Positions 17,611 through 25,016 of a DNA stretch of 64,000 nucleotides are shown here, piece after piece; positions within the stretch are counted from its first letter, which is position 1; each line of letters opens with the position of its first letter. This stretch comes from UMGS1649 sp045534225 (GTDB lineage: Bacteria > Bacillota > Clostridia > TANB77 > CAG-465): NCBI GenBank assembly GCA_045534225.1, contig JAZSJJ010000009.1, positions 62,001-126,000 on the forward strand, in the 5' to 3' direction. Position numbers and translations under genes: made by a program. The notes beneath the pieces are model-generated. The model had not been told where the DNA came from. It searched no databases and worked only from the letters and a program-made list of their open reading frames with translations.

Positions 17611-18598
17611 CCAAATCTTCTATATTAAATCCACCTTCAATATATTCAGGTGTTATTAACTTAAAATTATCTTTAGATATATATAAACTTGTATTATTTA
17701 ATGTTATAACTACTTCATGTACATCATATTCTAATGTTAACAAACGATTTAATACTGTAGCAATTTCTTTGTATACAGTTTCTGTATCCTCTGCGTCTAA
17801 TACTATTTCTATCATTAACGCATCTGGTTTAACTCCTACTTTTGTATATTCATATTTATAACTAACATTTTTGCCAGTTATGTATGTCATATTAGCAGTT
17901 GCTGTCCCTATATCTGCATTTGTTTGCCACTTAAAGTTTTCATTAATTTCATCTAATCTTTCTTGTTGGTTTAAATCCTTAAACGTTCCAACAAAACTTG
18001 GTAATAGCTGAACTTCTTCTCCATCTATTTCCACAACAAAGGCATATTTCCCTATGTATTTTCTATTATATATAGCATTCTTAAATTTATATTCTACTCC
18101 ATATGTTTTTTCTATATATTTGTCTACAGTTGATTTCGCTTTAAGATATGCAAACAAGTCTCCTTCTAAGAAACTTAATGTTACACATGAAACTATAAAG
18201 AATATTGTAAGGACCGTTATTAATAATGCTTTTACTCTTTTTCTTAAATACTTAACTAACCTATATTCAAGTATAAACTGGAATATTCCTTTTGAAGTAA
18301 GCATTCCTAGTACTATTTGTATTACTGCATTGGCTGTTACAAGCAATGTTTCTACTCCCATTCCATGCGTCATAAGACTTGCCATAAACACAGTAAATGT
18401 TCCTATTATTCCTGTTAATGTTTTATCTACTTCTCTTAAGCTTATAAAACAACTAAATAAGAATAACCATGGTATAAAATTAAAATAAAACGGGCCCGTA
18501 ACTGTTAAATCAGCGACAAGAAACAACACAAGAACGTATATTAATGATCTTGTGAATATTGTTTTTCTTTCAATTTTAGTTAAATATATATCGCCCAT
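17603..18598 (-). CDS. Uncharacterised membrane protein with C-terminal outer domain
   Basis: A 331-residue protein that I do not recognise. About four to five hydrophobic segments lie in the N-terminal half (residues 14-36, 40-52, 62-80, 84-98 and 122-145). From about 150 a hydrophilic domain follows, starting VDKYIEKTYGVEYKFKNA and containing VVEIDGEEVQLLPSF, which resembles small secreted domains of the YfjL type found in Bacillota membrane proteins. It is first in the unit with the metallopeptidase and radical SAM genes, so a cell-envelope role for that group is possible. Confidence 0.6.
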   Translation of the reverse strand: MGDIYLTKIERKTIFTRSLIYVLVLFLVADLTVTGPFYFNFIPWLFLFSCFISLREVDKTLTGIIGTFTVFMASLMTHGMGVETLLVTANAVIQIVLGMLTSKGIFQFILEYRLVKYLRKRVKALLITVLTIFFIVSCVTLSFLEGDLFAYLKAKSTVDKYIEKTYGVEYKFKNAIYNRKYIGKYAFVVEIDGEEVQLLPSFVGTFKDLNQQERLDEINENFKWQTNADIGTATANMTYITGKNVSYKYEYTKVGVKPDALMIEIVLDAEDTETVYKEIATVLNRLLTLEYDVHEVVITLNNTSLYISKDNFKLITPEYIEGGFNIEDLDE

Positions 18599-18621
18599 TT
18601 TACCCCTTCTTCCTTTTGTTA

Positions 18622-18651
18622 ATTATATCTTAATAAGTATATATAAGTCAA
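18622..18651 (-). promoter_or_regulatory. Promoter of the membrane protein-metallopeptidase-radical SAM unit
   Basis: TTGACT (18651-18646), 18-base spacer, TATAAT (18627-18622), with the start codon about 24 bases downstream. It starts a new unit after dacF. Confidence 0.7.
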
Positions 18652-18668
18652 TTATTTCGCGCTTTTTT

Positions 18669-19832
18669 CTAGCTCATAACATCATTTTGAAATATACCTT
18701 TCAAACTTAACAAAACATAGTCTTTTATATTCTTTTTTCTCACATTACATTTAGCATACAAATCTTTTGAATGTATTAGTTCCTCCCCTATATACAACTC
18801 TACCTTTCCTATATATTTTCCTTTAATCAACGGCGCGTTTATATTAGATATCGTCTCCTTTTTTATACATATTTTTTCCAATTCTCCCTCTTTAAGCGGG
18901 ATGTTCATTTTTATATTCCCTTCTTCTATATACGAATCACAAACCCCTTTTGTTATACCAACCTCTATGTGGTAATTAGTTATATTTGTAACATCTAACA
19001 TTGTATAATTCTCTATTCCATACTTAAGGAGCTCTTTTCCTTCCTTAAAACGTATATCTGTTGTGTTAGCTCCAAGGATAACCGCAACTATTTCTAAGTT
19101 ATCTCTTTTTGCAGTTGCGACCAGGCATCTATTAGCTATAGCTGTATATCCTGTTTTACCACCATTACAATATTCATATGTAAAAAGTAGCCTATTTGTA
19201 TTAGCTAAAAATTTCGGTACATTTCCAAAATTTACAGTTGTACTTTCTGTGTTCATAATTTTAGATATAATATCTATATTCTTTGCATAACAAGTTATTT
19301 TAGCTATATCATAAGCAGTAGAATAATTATCTTCCGTATCTAACCCGTGCGGATTTGTACAACGTGTGTCTTTTGCGCCTATATTATAGGCCTTCTTATT
19401 CATCATATTTACAAATTCTTCTACACTTCCGCAAGTACCTTCTGCAAGTGCAACAGCGCAATCATTTCCGCTTTTAAGAAGTAGTCCATATAACAAGCTT
19501 TTAACCGTAACTGTCTTTCCAGCTACAAGTCCTACAGTTGAACCACCTGTTGATGCTGCTTTTTTAGATATAACAACCGTGGCATCTAAATCTATATTTT
19601 CTACTACAACAATGGCAGTCAGTATTTTCGTTGTACTTGCTATTTTCAACTTTTCTTTGCTATTCTTTTCCCACAATACTCTTCCCGTGCTCTGTTCCAT
19701 CACAATTCCTGCTTTAGATGTTATTTTTAGTTCTTCTTTATCCACAGCAAACACACTAATATTACTAAATATTACGATTAATATTAAAAAAACTACACTA
19801 ATATATTTTATTCTATTTAACAATATCATCAC
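18669..19832 (-). CDS. dacF: D-alanyl-D-alanine carboxypeptidase (DacF/PBP5 type)
   Basis: Low-molecular-weight penicillin-binding protein that trims the terminal D-Ala of peptidoglycan stem peptides outside the membrane. It has a signal peptide (hydrophobic core about 11-29), then the S11 peptidase triad of motifs: S66-TTK69, S121-G-N123 and K226-T-G228. The remaining 150 residues form the usual C-terminal beta domain. The 387-residue length is normal. The start is uncertain: a GTG at 19832, an ATG at 19829 and a TTG further in are all close to the AGGTGAT ribosome site. The paralogue (DacF, DacB or DacA) cannot be fixed by eye. Confidence 0.92.
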   Translation of the reverse strand: MMILLNRIKYISVVFLILIVIFSNISVFAVDKEELKITSKAGIVMEQSTGRVLWEKNSKEKLKIASTTKILTAIVVVENIDLDATVVISKKAASTGGSTVGLVAGKTVTVKSLLYGLLLKSGNDCAVALAEGTCGSVEEFVNMMNKKAYNIGAKDTRCTNPHGLDTEDNYSTAYDIAKITCYAKNIDIISKIMNTESTTVNFGNVPKFLANTNRLLFTYEYCNGGKTGYTAIANRCLVATAKRDNLEIVAVILGANTTDIRFKEGKELLKYGIENYTMLDVTNITNYHIEVGITKGVCDSYIEEGNIKMNIPLKEGELEKICIKKETISNINAPLIKGKYIGKVELYIGEELIHSKDLYAKCNVRKKNIKDYVLLSLKGIFQNDVMS

Positions 19833-19869
19833 CTGTTAAATTATATCTATTTAAGCAACACTTTATGAT

Positions 19870-19898
19870 TTGCTATAATATATATTCTGTGATATACT
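19870..19898 (+). promoter_or_regulatory. Promoter of the KOW-Smr gene
   Basis: TTGCTA (19870-19875), 17-base spacer, TATACT (19893-19898) with an extended -10 TG. The leader is about 15 bases. Confidence 0.65.
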
Positions 19899-19917
19899 CT
19901 TCTACGAGGTAAACACA

Positions 19918-20382
19918 ATGAACGATTTAGAAAGTAAATACTGTAGAATACCTAATTCTAGCAGAATATATATTATAGAAAAAACATCTGGGAAGAAAGT
20001 TCAATTAAGATTTGAGAATTCTGTAATAACTACAGATATATCTAATATTGAGTTTGTAAATGAAAATGAAGTTGCAAAAAAGAAATCTACTCATACTATT
20101 ACTCTTGAAACAACTGACGTGCCTGGAGAAATAACATTAAGGCATATGCATAAAGAACCCGCTATTTCAGATTTAGATAAATATATTGATCAAGCAATAC
20201 TTGCAAAATTAGGTCGCGTAAGAATTATACACGGTCGTCACGGCGGAGTGTTAAGAGAAGCTGTTCACGAATATTTATCAAACCATCCATATGTTAAAGA
20301 ATTTAGCATAGCAGATTACACCGAAGGCGGCCTTGGAGTTACCGTTGCGATTCTTGGGAAAAATAGCAAAATACTAAAATAG
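19918..20382 (+). CDS. Smr-domain protein with MutS2-like KOW region
   Basis: A 154-residue protein. Residues 10-50 (RIYIIEKTSGKKVQLRF..ITTDISNIEF) resemble the small KOW-like beta domain that precedes Smr in MutS2. Residues 75-150 form an Smr domain, a nicking endonuclease fold, with DKYIDQAILAKLGRVRIIHG, the HGRHGGVLREAVHEYL core and GGLGVTVAIL at the end. The usual LDLRG motif is altered to ITLRHM. The ATPase and mismatch-binding part of MutS2 is absent, so this looks like the C-terminal third of MutS2 as a free-standing protein. It has its own promoter, a GAGG site and shares a bidirectional terminator with the next gene. Confidence 0.8.
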   Translation: MNDLESKYCRIPNSSRIYIIEKTSGKKVQLRFENSVITTDISNIEFVNENEVAKKKSTHTITLETTDVPGEITLRHMHKEPAISDLDKYIDQAILAKLGRVRIIHGRHGGVLREAVHEYLSNHPYVKEFSIADYTEGGLGVTVAILGKNSKILK

Positions 20383-20410
20383 TAGAAATTCGAATAATAA
20401 AAAAGATGTA

Positions 20411-20444
20411 AATAAAGGTCTTGGTTTTACCCAAGACCTTTATT
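20411..20444. terminator. Bidirectional terminator between convergent genes
   Basis: A 14-bp perfect stem (AATAAAGGTCTTGG and CCAAGACCTTTATT) with a TTTTAC loop lies exactly between the stops of the Smr gene (+) and the receiver gene (-). Confidence 0.85.
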
Positions 20445-20854
20445 TATTCGCTAAGAAATTTGACAAACCACCGTCTCATGTTTAAGATGAAATCCGTTTT
20501 GTAGATTTCAAGTCCCACCATTTCCCAATCCGCTTTTTGTCTTTCGAAATTAGGAATCTCTGTTGTTGAGTTGATGACAACCGGTACTTTTACATCGAAA
20601 TCTTCAAGATCATATATAAGATGAACTCCTTCGAGAAGATTGGTTACCAATTCGCCATCAAATATAGGAAGTCCGAGGTCCATGATAATCACATCTACCT
20701 CATTTGCCCTTTTGTGCAAATAGCGTTTCGCAGAGGTTATACTCTTTACGATTTCATATTCGAACTTTATCTTGTCCTTTTCAAGCAACCGCAGCAGCAT
20801 CTCCACCTTTAATTCAGGTTGATCCTCTACTATCAAAATCTTTTTCATTTTCAT
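20444..20854 (-). CDS. Single-domain response regulator receiver
   Basis: A 136-residue CheY-like receiver with no output domain. The acidic pair is E10-D11, the phospho-acceptor D59 (in IIMDLGLP), the threonine/serine switch in VVINSTTE near 94-99, and the conserved lysine K119. It contains an unusual insert around residues 72-90 (HLIYDLEDFD) and ends without a DNA-binding part, so it would act by protein contact. No histidine kinase gene adjoins it. GC content and codon use are higher than in the neighbours. It is a single-gene unit with its own promoter and terminator. Confidence 0.82.
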   Translation of the reverse strand: MKMKKILIVEDQPELKVEMLLRLLEKDKIKFEYEIVKSITSAKRYLHKRANEVDVIIMDLGLPIFDGELVTNLLEGVHLIYDLEDFDVKVPVVINSTTEIPNFERQKADWEMVGLEIYKTDFILNMRRWFVKFLSE

Positions 20855-20899
20855 ACTCCTTTAAATAATTATTTTTTCGCATGTAATTCTGACTCTGTT

Positions 20900-20928
20900 A
20901 TTATACCATAGTTATGTTAAGTTTTCCA
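20900..20928 (-). promoter_or_regulatory. Promoter of the receiver-domain gene
   Basis: TGGAAA (20928-20923), 17-base spacer ending TATGG, TATAAT (20905-20900). Confidence 0.6.
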
Positions 20929-20947
20929 TATTTTAATTCCTATTTAT

Positions 20948-20976
20948 TTGTATTCTTCAATTCTTTGTGATATAAT
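20948..20976 (+). promoter_or_regulatory. Promoter of the small lipoprotein gene
   Basis: TTGTAT (20948-20953), 17-base spacer ending TGTGA, TATAAT (20971-20976), an extended -10. Confidence 0.7.
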
Positions 20977-21024
20977 ACCGCAAAGAAAATATGTTAGTCC
21001 TAAAAAACTTTATAAGGAGTCCTC

Positions 21025-21387
21025 ATGAAACGTTTTATATCTCTTATTCTCTTAGCTTCTATCGTACTTATTCTTTCATCGTGTAATAGCGACTATGTTC
21101 CAAAAGAGCAACCCGTTTCTTACTCTAAAGATATTCAAGTTGTAATTACAGATTTGGATAAAAAACAATGGTTCGCAGGTACAGCGCAACGGGAAGTAAA
21201 GGTAACTGTATACTCTGAAGAATATAACCTTACCGGCAAAGATACCATAAGATACGTAGGTATGTTTGGAAACATGCCACTATGGGAAGCTAAAGAAGGT
21301 GATACTGTAAAAGCTCGCATGATTGTTTTCTATATGAAAAGTACCGGCGAAGTTACTAACAGATATATCGACAAAGTATACTCATAA
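21025..21387 (+). CDS. Small predicted lipoprotein
   Basis: A 120-residue protein with a lipoprotein signal peptide: basic MKR, a hydrophobic core, and the lipobox LSSC with the lipid-modified cysteine at about residue 20. The mature domain (about 100 residues) is beta-rich, with VQVVITDLDKKQWFAG, EVKVTVYSEEY and DTVKARMIVFY, and is not recognised. It has an AAGGAG site, its own extended -10 promoter and its own terminator, and so is transcribed alone. Confidence 0.78.
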   Translation: MKRFISLILLASIVLILSSCNSDYVPKEQPVSYSKDIQVVITDLDKKQWFAGTAQREVKVTVYSEEYNLTGKDTIRYVGMFGNMPLWEAKEGDTVKARMIVFYMKSTGEVTNRYIDKVYS

Positions 21388-21414
21388 AAAAGCACTCTAA
21401 CAAGAGTGCTTTTT
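21387..21414 (+). terminator. Terminator of the small lipoprotein gene
   Basis: AAAAAGCACTCT/AGAGTGCTTTTT hairpin with loop AACA, right after the stop codon. Confidence 0.88.
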
Positions 21415-21447
21415 ATGTTATCCAATACCGTATAAACCTCTTCAAAT

Positions 21448-21476
21448 TTGCTATTTAACCGTTTTTGTGATATAAT
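21448..21476 (+). promoter_or_regulatory. Promoter of the 108-residue unknown gene
   Basis: TTGCTA (21448-21453), 17-base spacer ending TGTGA, TATAAT (21471-21476). The leader to the start at 21602 is about 120 bases and contains an AAGGAGG stretch at about 21529 that no convincing frame follows. Confidence 0.65.
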
Positions 21477-21601
21477 ATTTGTATGTACAATCATTTGTTT
21501 CAATTAATAATTTAAGAGGAATAACGAAGGAGGTTTCTCTTCGGATTGGTCATTTGATTTAGCACAAAAAATATTTTTTATAGCACTAAGGAGAAAAAAT
21601 C

Positions 21602-21928
21602 ATGAAATTTTTTAGCAAACTGTTTGGAAGAAAGAATCGCACTACTACCCCCGTTCGCACTTACACCCCTGAAGAACCCGAGTTCCTCAAAGAGTATTGG
21701 GTATACATCGGTACAAGAAGTTGTACTACTGTGTTCGCAAGATCTGCTGAAGAGGCTAAGGCACAAGTTTTAAGCGACATCAGAAACGATGTTCCTTATT
21801 ACGATTCCACTTACTACACCAGTAAGAACCCCGGTCCCAAGGAGCAGTACAGAGCTTATCCCCGCGGCGAAGTATACGCTGTTTTCAAACGCACAAGCAA
21901 TTTAAGAAATCCTGCATATCGCGGATAA
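21602..21928 (+). CDS. Unknown 108-residue protein
   Basis: I do not recognise this protein. It begins with a short basic, amphipathic segment (MKFFSKLFGRKNR), then a compact domain containing KEYWVYIGTRSCTTVFARSAEEAKAQVLSDI, here described in two parts: a beta strand and a helix with Ala/Glu pattern. It ends in a Tyr/Pro/Arg-rich part. The YVYIGTRS..FARSAEEAK pattern could be a small alpha/beta fold that senses or binds RNA, but that is a guess. Codon use (CCC, CGC, ATC, ACC) is strikingly GC-richer than in the neighbourhood. It is a single-gene unit with an AAGGAG site, a promoter and a terminator. Confidence 0.65.
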   Translation: MKFFSKLFGRKNRTTTPVRTYTPEEPEFLKEYWVYIGTRSCTTVFARSAEEAKAQVLSDIRNDVPYYDSTYYTSKNPGPKEQYRAYPRGEVYAVFKRTSNLRNPAYRG

Positions 21929-21948
21929 CTTAAATCTCTCCCCTAGCA

Positions 21949-21978
21949 AAAAGGAGCCGGTGAAATCACCGGCTCTTT
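21949..21978 (+). terminator. Terminator of the 108-residue unknown gene
   Basis: GAGCCGGTGA/TCACCGGCTC hairpin (10-bp stem) followed by TTTACTTGTTTG. Confidence 0.82.
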
Positions 21979-22009
21979 ACTTGTTTGTTTTAATACTTAA
22001 AAATTACAT

Positions 22010-23692
22010 TTATTTTTTAGTTATTTCAACACCTATATCTGTTACTTTTATGTTCCATTTTTCTTCTGTTATTCCATCTTTAGCTAATTCAGTTTTTACT
22101 TTATTTTCTAAAGCTTTTCCTGTTAATCCATCCATATAAGCTTCTGCCCATATTAAAGATGCAAGACTTTCTGCTTGTGCAAGATCTGTTACTTCTACTA
22201 CTTGATTCGCTTTATCTATAATAGGATCACTAGCTCCTCCATTTTCTTTCTTTTGAACTGCTGCAGAACCATTAGCGCTTATTGTTAGCTCATATCCTTC
22301 TGGAATTTCATATTTATCTGATTTTTCATCTACTTCTGGAACTATAGCTTTGTAATATGCTTCTACATTTGCGTATTTTTTACCTTCAACAGTGATGTTC
22401 TTTAATGAAGTAAAATCTTCAACTGTTCTGTATTCCAATTTTAAATCAACATACGCTAGTGTTAAATTATCATTCATATTGGCAACATTTGTAGCCACTA
22501 CTGCTTCATTTGCTTTATCTATAATTTCTTGATTGTAGCTGTTATATAATTCAATTAGTTCTCCTAATTTACCATCTTCTAATTTAGCCGCAAGTCCCAT
22601 TATATCAAATAATGATAATTCATTGAAGTTTTTGACTTTAGAAGCATCTACTTCATCTATTGCCTCTATTTCTTTATTTACAATTTCTATGTTTAATGCG
22701 CATTTACCAACTTCAGCTATATCCATAGCCATTTTTATTATATCCATTGTTTCGCTTTTAATAACTTCTAGTTTTGCTGATACAACATCTTTGTTTTCAG
22801 ATTTTATATTTAATGTTGATTCTACATCGTTTAATGCGTATACTAGTTCAAATTCGTTATTATATACTTTAACTGTAGTACTTACTGGTTTTAAGAATAA
22901 GCTTAATACCATTCTTACTTCTATGTTATATTCTTCCATAATTTCTACATCTAAAGCATCATATATCTTATCTAAAGAATCTTTTATATCTTCTGGATTT
23001 TCATAACAATTTAAGAACTCTTCATTTATTTTTAATGCTGCAATTGCTTTTTTTAGATTTTCTGCAAGCTTAATGTTTGTAGTTCTTAATACTTGTGCCC
23101 CTTCTTCTTTAGTACACATATCTTCAGTAATAATTGAAGATAATTCTGCTTTTAGTATTCTTTCAGCTTTTGCCATAGCTGCCTTATCTACTACCACTTC
23201 TTCCTCAGGAACTTCTGTTGGCTTTTCTTCTTCTACAAATTCAAATTCTATGTAGTTATCTATAAAGTCCTTCGCATATATATATGCCTTTGATTCTTCA
23301 AGATTCAAAAATATTGAAGCTTCTAATAATTTTTCATTTTCATATTTAGATTTTAGATGTACCACAGATTTATTTGTTTCTAAATCTGTTTGCACATTAA
23401 AAGATACTGTCGTGTCTTTTAGTGTTTTTATTAGCGGTATCTTGTATAAATCTTTATCTACTAAATCTAAATCGCAATCGATACTCATATCTACACTTGA
23501 TTTAGTTTTATTAACTGGATTTTGTGTTTCAAATACACTATTTACCGCACCTGTTACTATTTTTCTATATACATTTATAGAATTTGTTGCTGTTGTATAA
23601 AAATACCCACCAACTGCAACAGCTAATAGTAATACAAATATTGCTATTACCAATATAATTTTTGTGTTTAACTTTTTTTGTGTGTTTTCCAT
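22010..23692 (-). CDS. Large exported protein ending in two copies of a pilin-associated module
   Basis: A 560-residue protein with one N-terminal membrane helix (about 12-32) and an acidic outer domain; no known family was recognised for residues 35-385. From about 389 two related segments follow. The first is 389-489 (IIDKANEAVVATN...LTISANGSAAVQKK) and the second 490-560 (IIDKANQVVEVTD...IWAEAY...WNIKVTDIGVEITKK). The second closely matches the region just after the membrane helix of the pilin-like proteins at 39325 and 45469. Here the module is detached from a pilin-type N-terminus. It is a single gene with a GGGGGAG site. Function unknown; surface location is inferred. Confidence 0.72.
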   Translation of the reverse strand: MENTQKKLNTKIILVIAIFVLLLAVAVGGYFYTTATNSINVYRKIVTGAVNSVFETQNPVNKTKSSVDMSIDCDLDLVDKDLYKIPLIKTLKDTTVSFNVQTDLETNKSVVHLKSKYENEKLLEASIFLNLEESKAYIYAKDFIDNYIEFEFVEEEKPTEVPEEEVVVDKAAMAKAERILKAELSSIITEDMCTKEEGAQVLRTTNIKLAENLKKAIAALKINEEFLNCYENPEDIKDSLDKIYDALDVEIMEEYNIEVRMVLSLFLKPVSTTVKVYNNEFELVYALNDVESTLNIKSENKDVVSAKLEVIKSETMDIIKMAMDIAEVGKCALNIEIVNKEIEAIDEVDASKVKNFNELSLFDIMGLAAKLEDGKLGELIELYNSYNQEIIDKANEAVVATNVANMNDNLTLAYVDLKLEYRTVEDFTSLKNITVEGKKYANVEAYYKAIVPEVDEKSDKYEIPEGYELTISANGSAAVQKKENGGASDPIIDKANQVVEVTDLAQAESLASLIWAEAYMDGLTGKALENKVKTELAKDGITEEKWNIKVTDIGVEITKK

Positions 23693-23771
23693 ATATTCTC
23701 CCCCTTATTTATACTATATATACTAACCTAAAAATAAATGATTTGTCAATTAAATACAGTAAATAACATAT

Positions 23772-23797
23772 AAAAAAAGAACACCTAAAAGGTGTTC
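23772..23797 (-). terminator. Terminator after tRNA-His/tRNA-Gln
   Basis: GAACACC/GGTGTTC hairpin (23797-23779) followed on the minus strand by TTTTTTT, six bases after the CCA end of tRNA-Gln. Confidence 0.88.
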
Positions 23798-23802
23798 ATA
23801 TT

Positions 23803-23877
23803 TGGCTGGGATGGCTGGATTCGAACCAACGAATGCCACAGTCAAAGTGTGGTGCCTTACCACTTGGCGACATCCCA
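23803..23877 (-). tRNA. tRNA-Gln (UUG)
   Basis: 75 bases with an encoded CCA. The acceptor stem pairs TGGGATG (5' end at 23877) with CATCCCA, and the anticodon stem CCACA/TGTGG encloses CTTTGAC, giving anticodon TTG. The T arm has GGTTCGAATCC. The presence of tRNA-Gln together with gatCAB suggests charging by way of Glu-tRNA-Gln. Confidence 0.97.
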
Positions 23878-23890
23878 ATATATTGTTTTG

Positions 23891-23968
23891 TGGGGTGAAT
23901 AATGGGAGTCGAACCCATGACCTCCAGGGCCACAACCTGGCGCTCTAACCAACTGAGCTATATCCACC
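23891..23968 (-). tRNA. tRNA-His (GUG)
   Basis: 78 bases including the encoded G at position -1 (23968), which pairs with C73, the identity element of tRNA-His, and an encoded CCA. The acceptor stem is GTGGATA/TATTCAC with one G-U. The anticodon loop is TTGTGGC, anticodon GTG. It lies upstream of tRNA-Gln in the same transcript. Confidence 0.97.
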
Positions 23969-23979
23969 GAACACAAAAT

Positions 23980-24008
23980 ATTTTATATTATTAAACGCTA
24001 TTTGTCAA
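23980..24008 (-). promoter_or_regulatory. Promoter of the tRNA-His/tRNA-Gln unit
   Basis: TTGACA (24008-24003), 17-base spacer, TAAAAT (23985-23980). The -35 box lies inside the last codons of the lipid kinase gene. Confidence 0.75.
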
Positions 24009-24921
24009 GCGTTTTTATTATTTTGATACTTTTTTCTAATATTTTAGCCTTAAATCTATTAGTGTGTATTATTTCGCCGTCTATGCTTAGAGGCACTTTT
24101 TTATATGAAACAATGTTAATTTCTTTACCTTCTAGCATATGCACAACAGGTAGTCCTTCATGCTTGCCCTTCATAAGTTTTGGTAAAAAATTTAGTTTTT
24201 GTAGCATTGTTGTTGCATCTATTATACACACTTCAAGTATTCCATTAGACATATCTGCATTAGGTAAAATCTTAATTCCACCACCATAATATTTACTATT
24301 TCCTATAGCAACAAGTGTAAATTTACCTTTATATACATTACCATCTACTCTTATCTTTAATCTATATTGTTTAGCTCTAAATAATGTATATACAATAGCT
24401 AATTTGTATTTCATACTACCAGATAAAAATGTCCATTTTCTAAACAAATTCATATTATCTGCAATAGCAGCATCCAGTCCTGTATTTAGCACATTGATAC
24501 AAATCCTATCTTTGTTTACTAAAATGCTATCTACCATTTCAGGTTCATTTTCAAGGCTTCTACGGATTATTTTACGCATTCCAGTATATTCGTTTAACAT
24601 TCTAGAAAAATCGTTTCCTGTACCCTTTGGAATTGCTACAATAGAAATATTTGGTACATTTATACAAGCCGTAGCAACTTCACCTAAAGTTCCATCTCCA
24701 CCAACAACATATACCACTATTTCCTCTTTAGCATATTTTTTAATGTATTCCCTAACAATTACAGTTGCATCGCCTACACCTTTTGTTAATTCAAATACAA
24801 CTTCATCATTTGGTATTAATCCATCTTTTTTAATATTCTCAAATACCTTTTTTATTCCCTTTAAGTATCTCTCACCTTTTGCGTTACCACAAACGGGATT
24901 TACTACAACTAGTCTTAACAT
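23998..24921 (-). CDS. Diacylglycerol kinase family lipid kinase (YegS/DgkB-like)
   Basis: A 307-residue lipid kinase of the DAGK catalytic family. It starts with VVNPVCGNAKG (ATP-binding region), then the VVGGDGTLGEVA motif near residue 65 and IPKGTGNDFSRML, and continues into the beta-sandwich domain with GGGIKILPNADMSNGILEV. Members phosphorylate diacylglycerol, returning it to phosphatidate, or other lipids. The frame extends to a TTG at 24969, but the ATG at 24921 has an AGGTGG site at 5 bases and aligns with the family start. It is transcribed alone. Confidence 0.92.
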   Translation of the reverse strand: MLRLVVVNPVCGNAKGERYLKGIKKVFENIKKDGLIPNDEVVFELTKGVGDATVIVREYIKKYAKEEIVVYVVGGDGTLGEVATACINVPNISIVAIPKGTGNDFSRMLNEYTGMRKIIRRSLENEPEMVDSILVNKDRICINVLNTGLDAAIADNMNLFRKWTFLSGSMKYKLAIVYTLFRAKQYRLKIRVDGNVYKGKFTLVAIGNSKYYGGGIKILPNADMSNGILEVCIIDATTMLQKLNFLPKLMKGKHEGLPVVHMLEGKEINIVSYKKVPLSIDGEIIHTNRFKAKILEKSIKIIKTLDK

Positions 24922-24971
24922 ATTACCACCTAGTGACGATATTATATATGAATTTGTCGAAAAAAGCAAAT

Positions 24972-25002
24972 AAAGTAATAACTAAATTAAAGTTATTACT
25001 TT
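24972..25002 (-). terminator. Terminator after the sigma-fusion gene
   Basis: AAAGTAATAACT/AGTTATTACTTT hairpin 15 bases after the stop at 25017, with TTTATTTG following on the minus strand. Confidence 0.75.
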
Positions 25003-25016
25003 ATCCATTATTTATA

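Noticed and set aside
21482..21514. Short leader peptide (about ten codons) before the 108-residue gene
   Set aside because: No ribosome site and no regulatory codon run; the frame is likely by chance.
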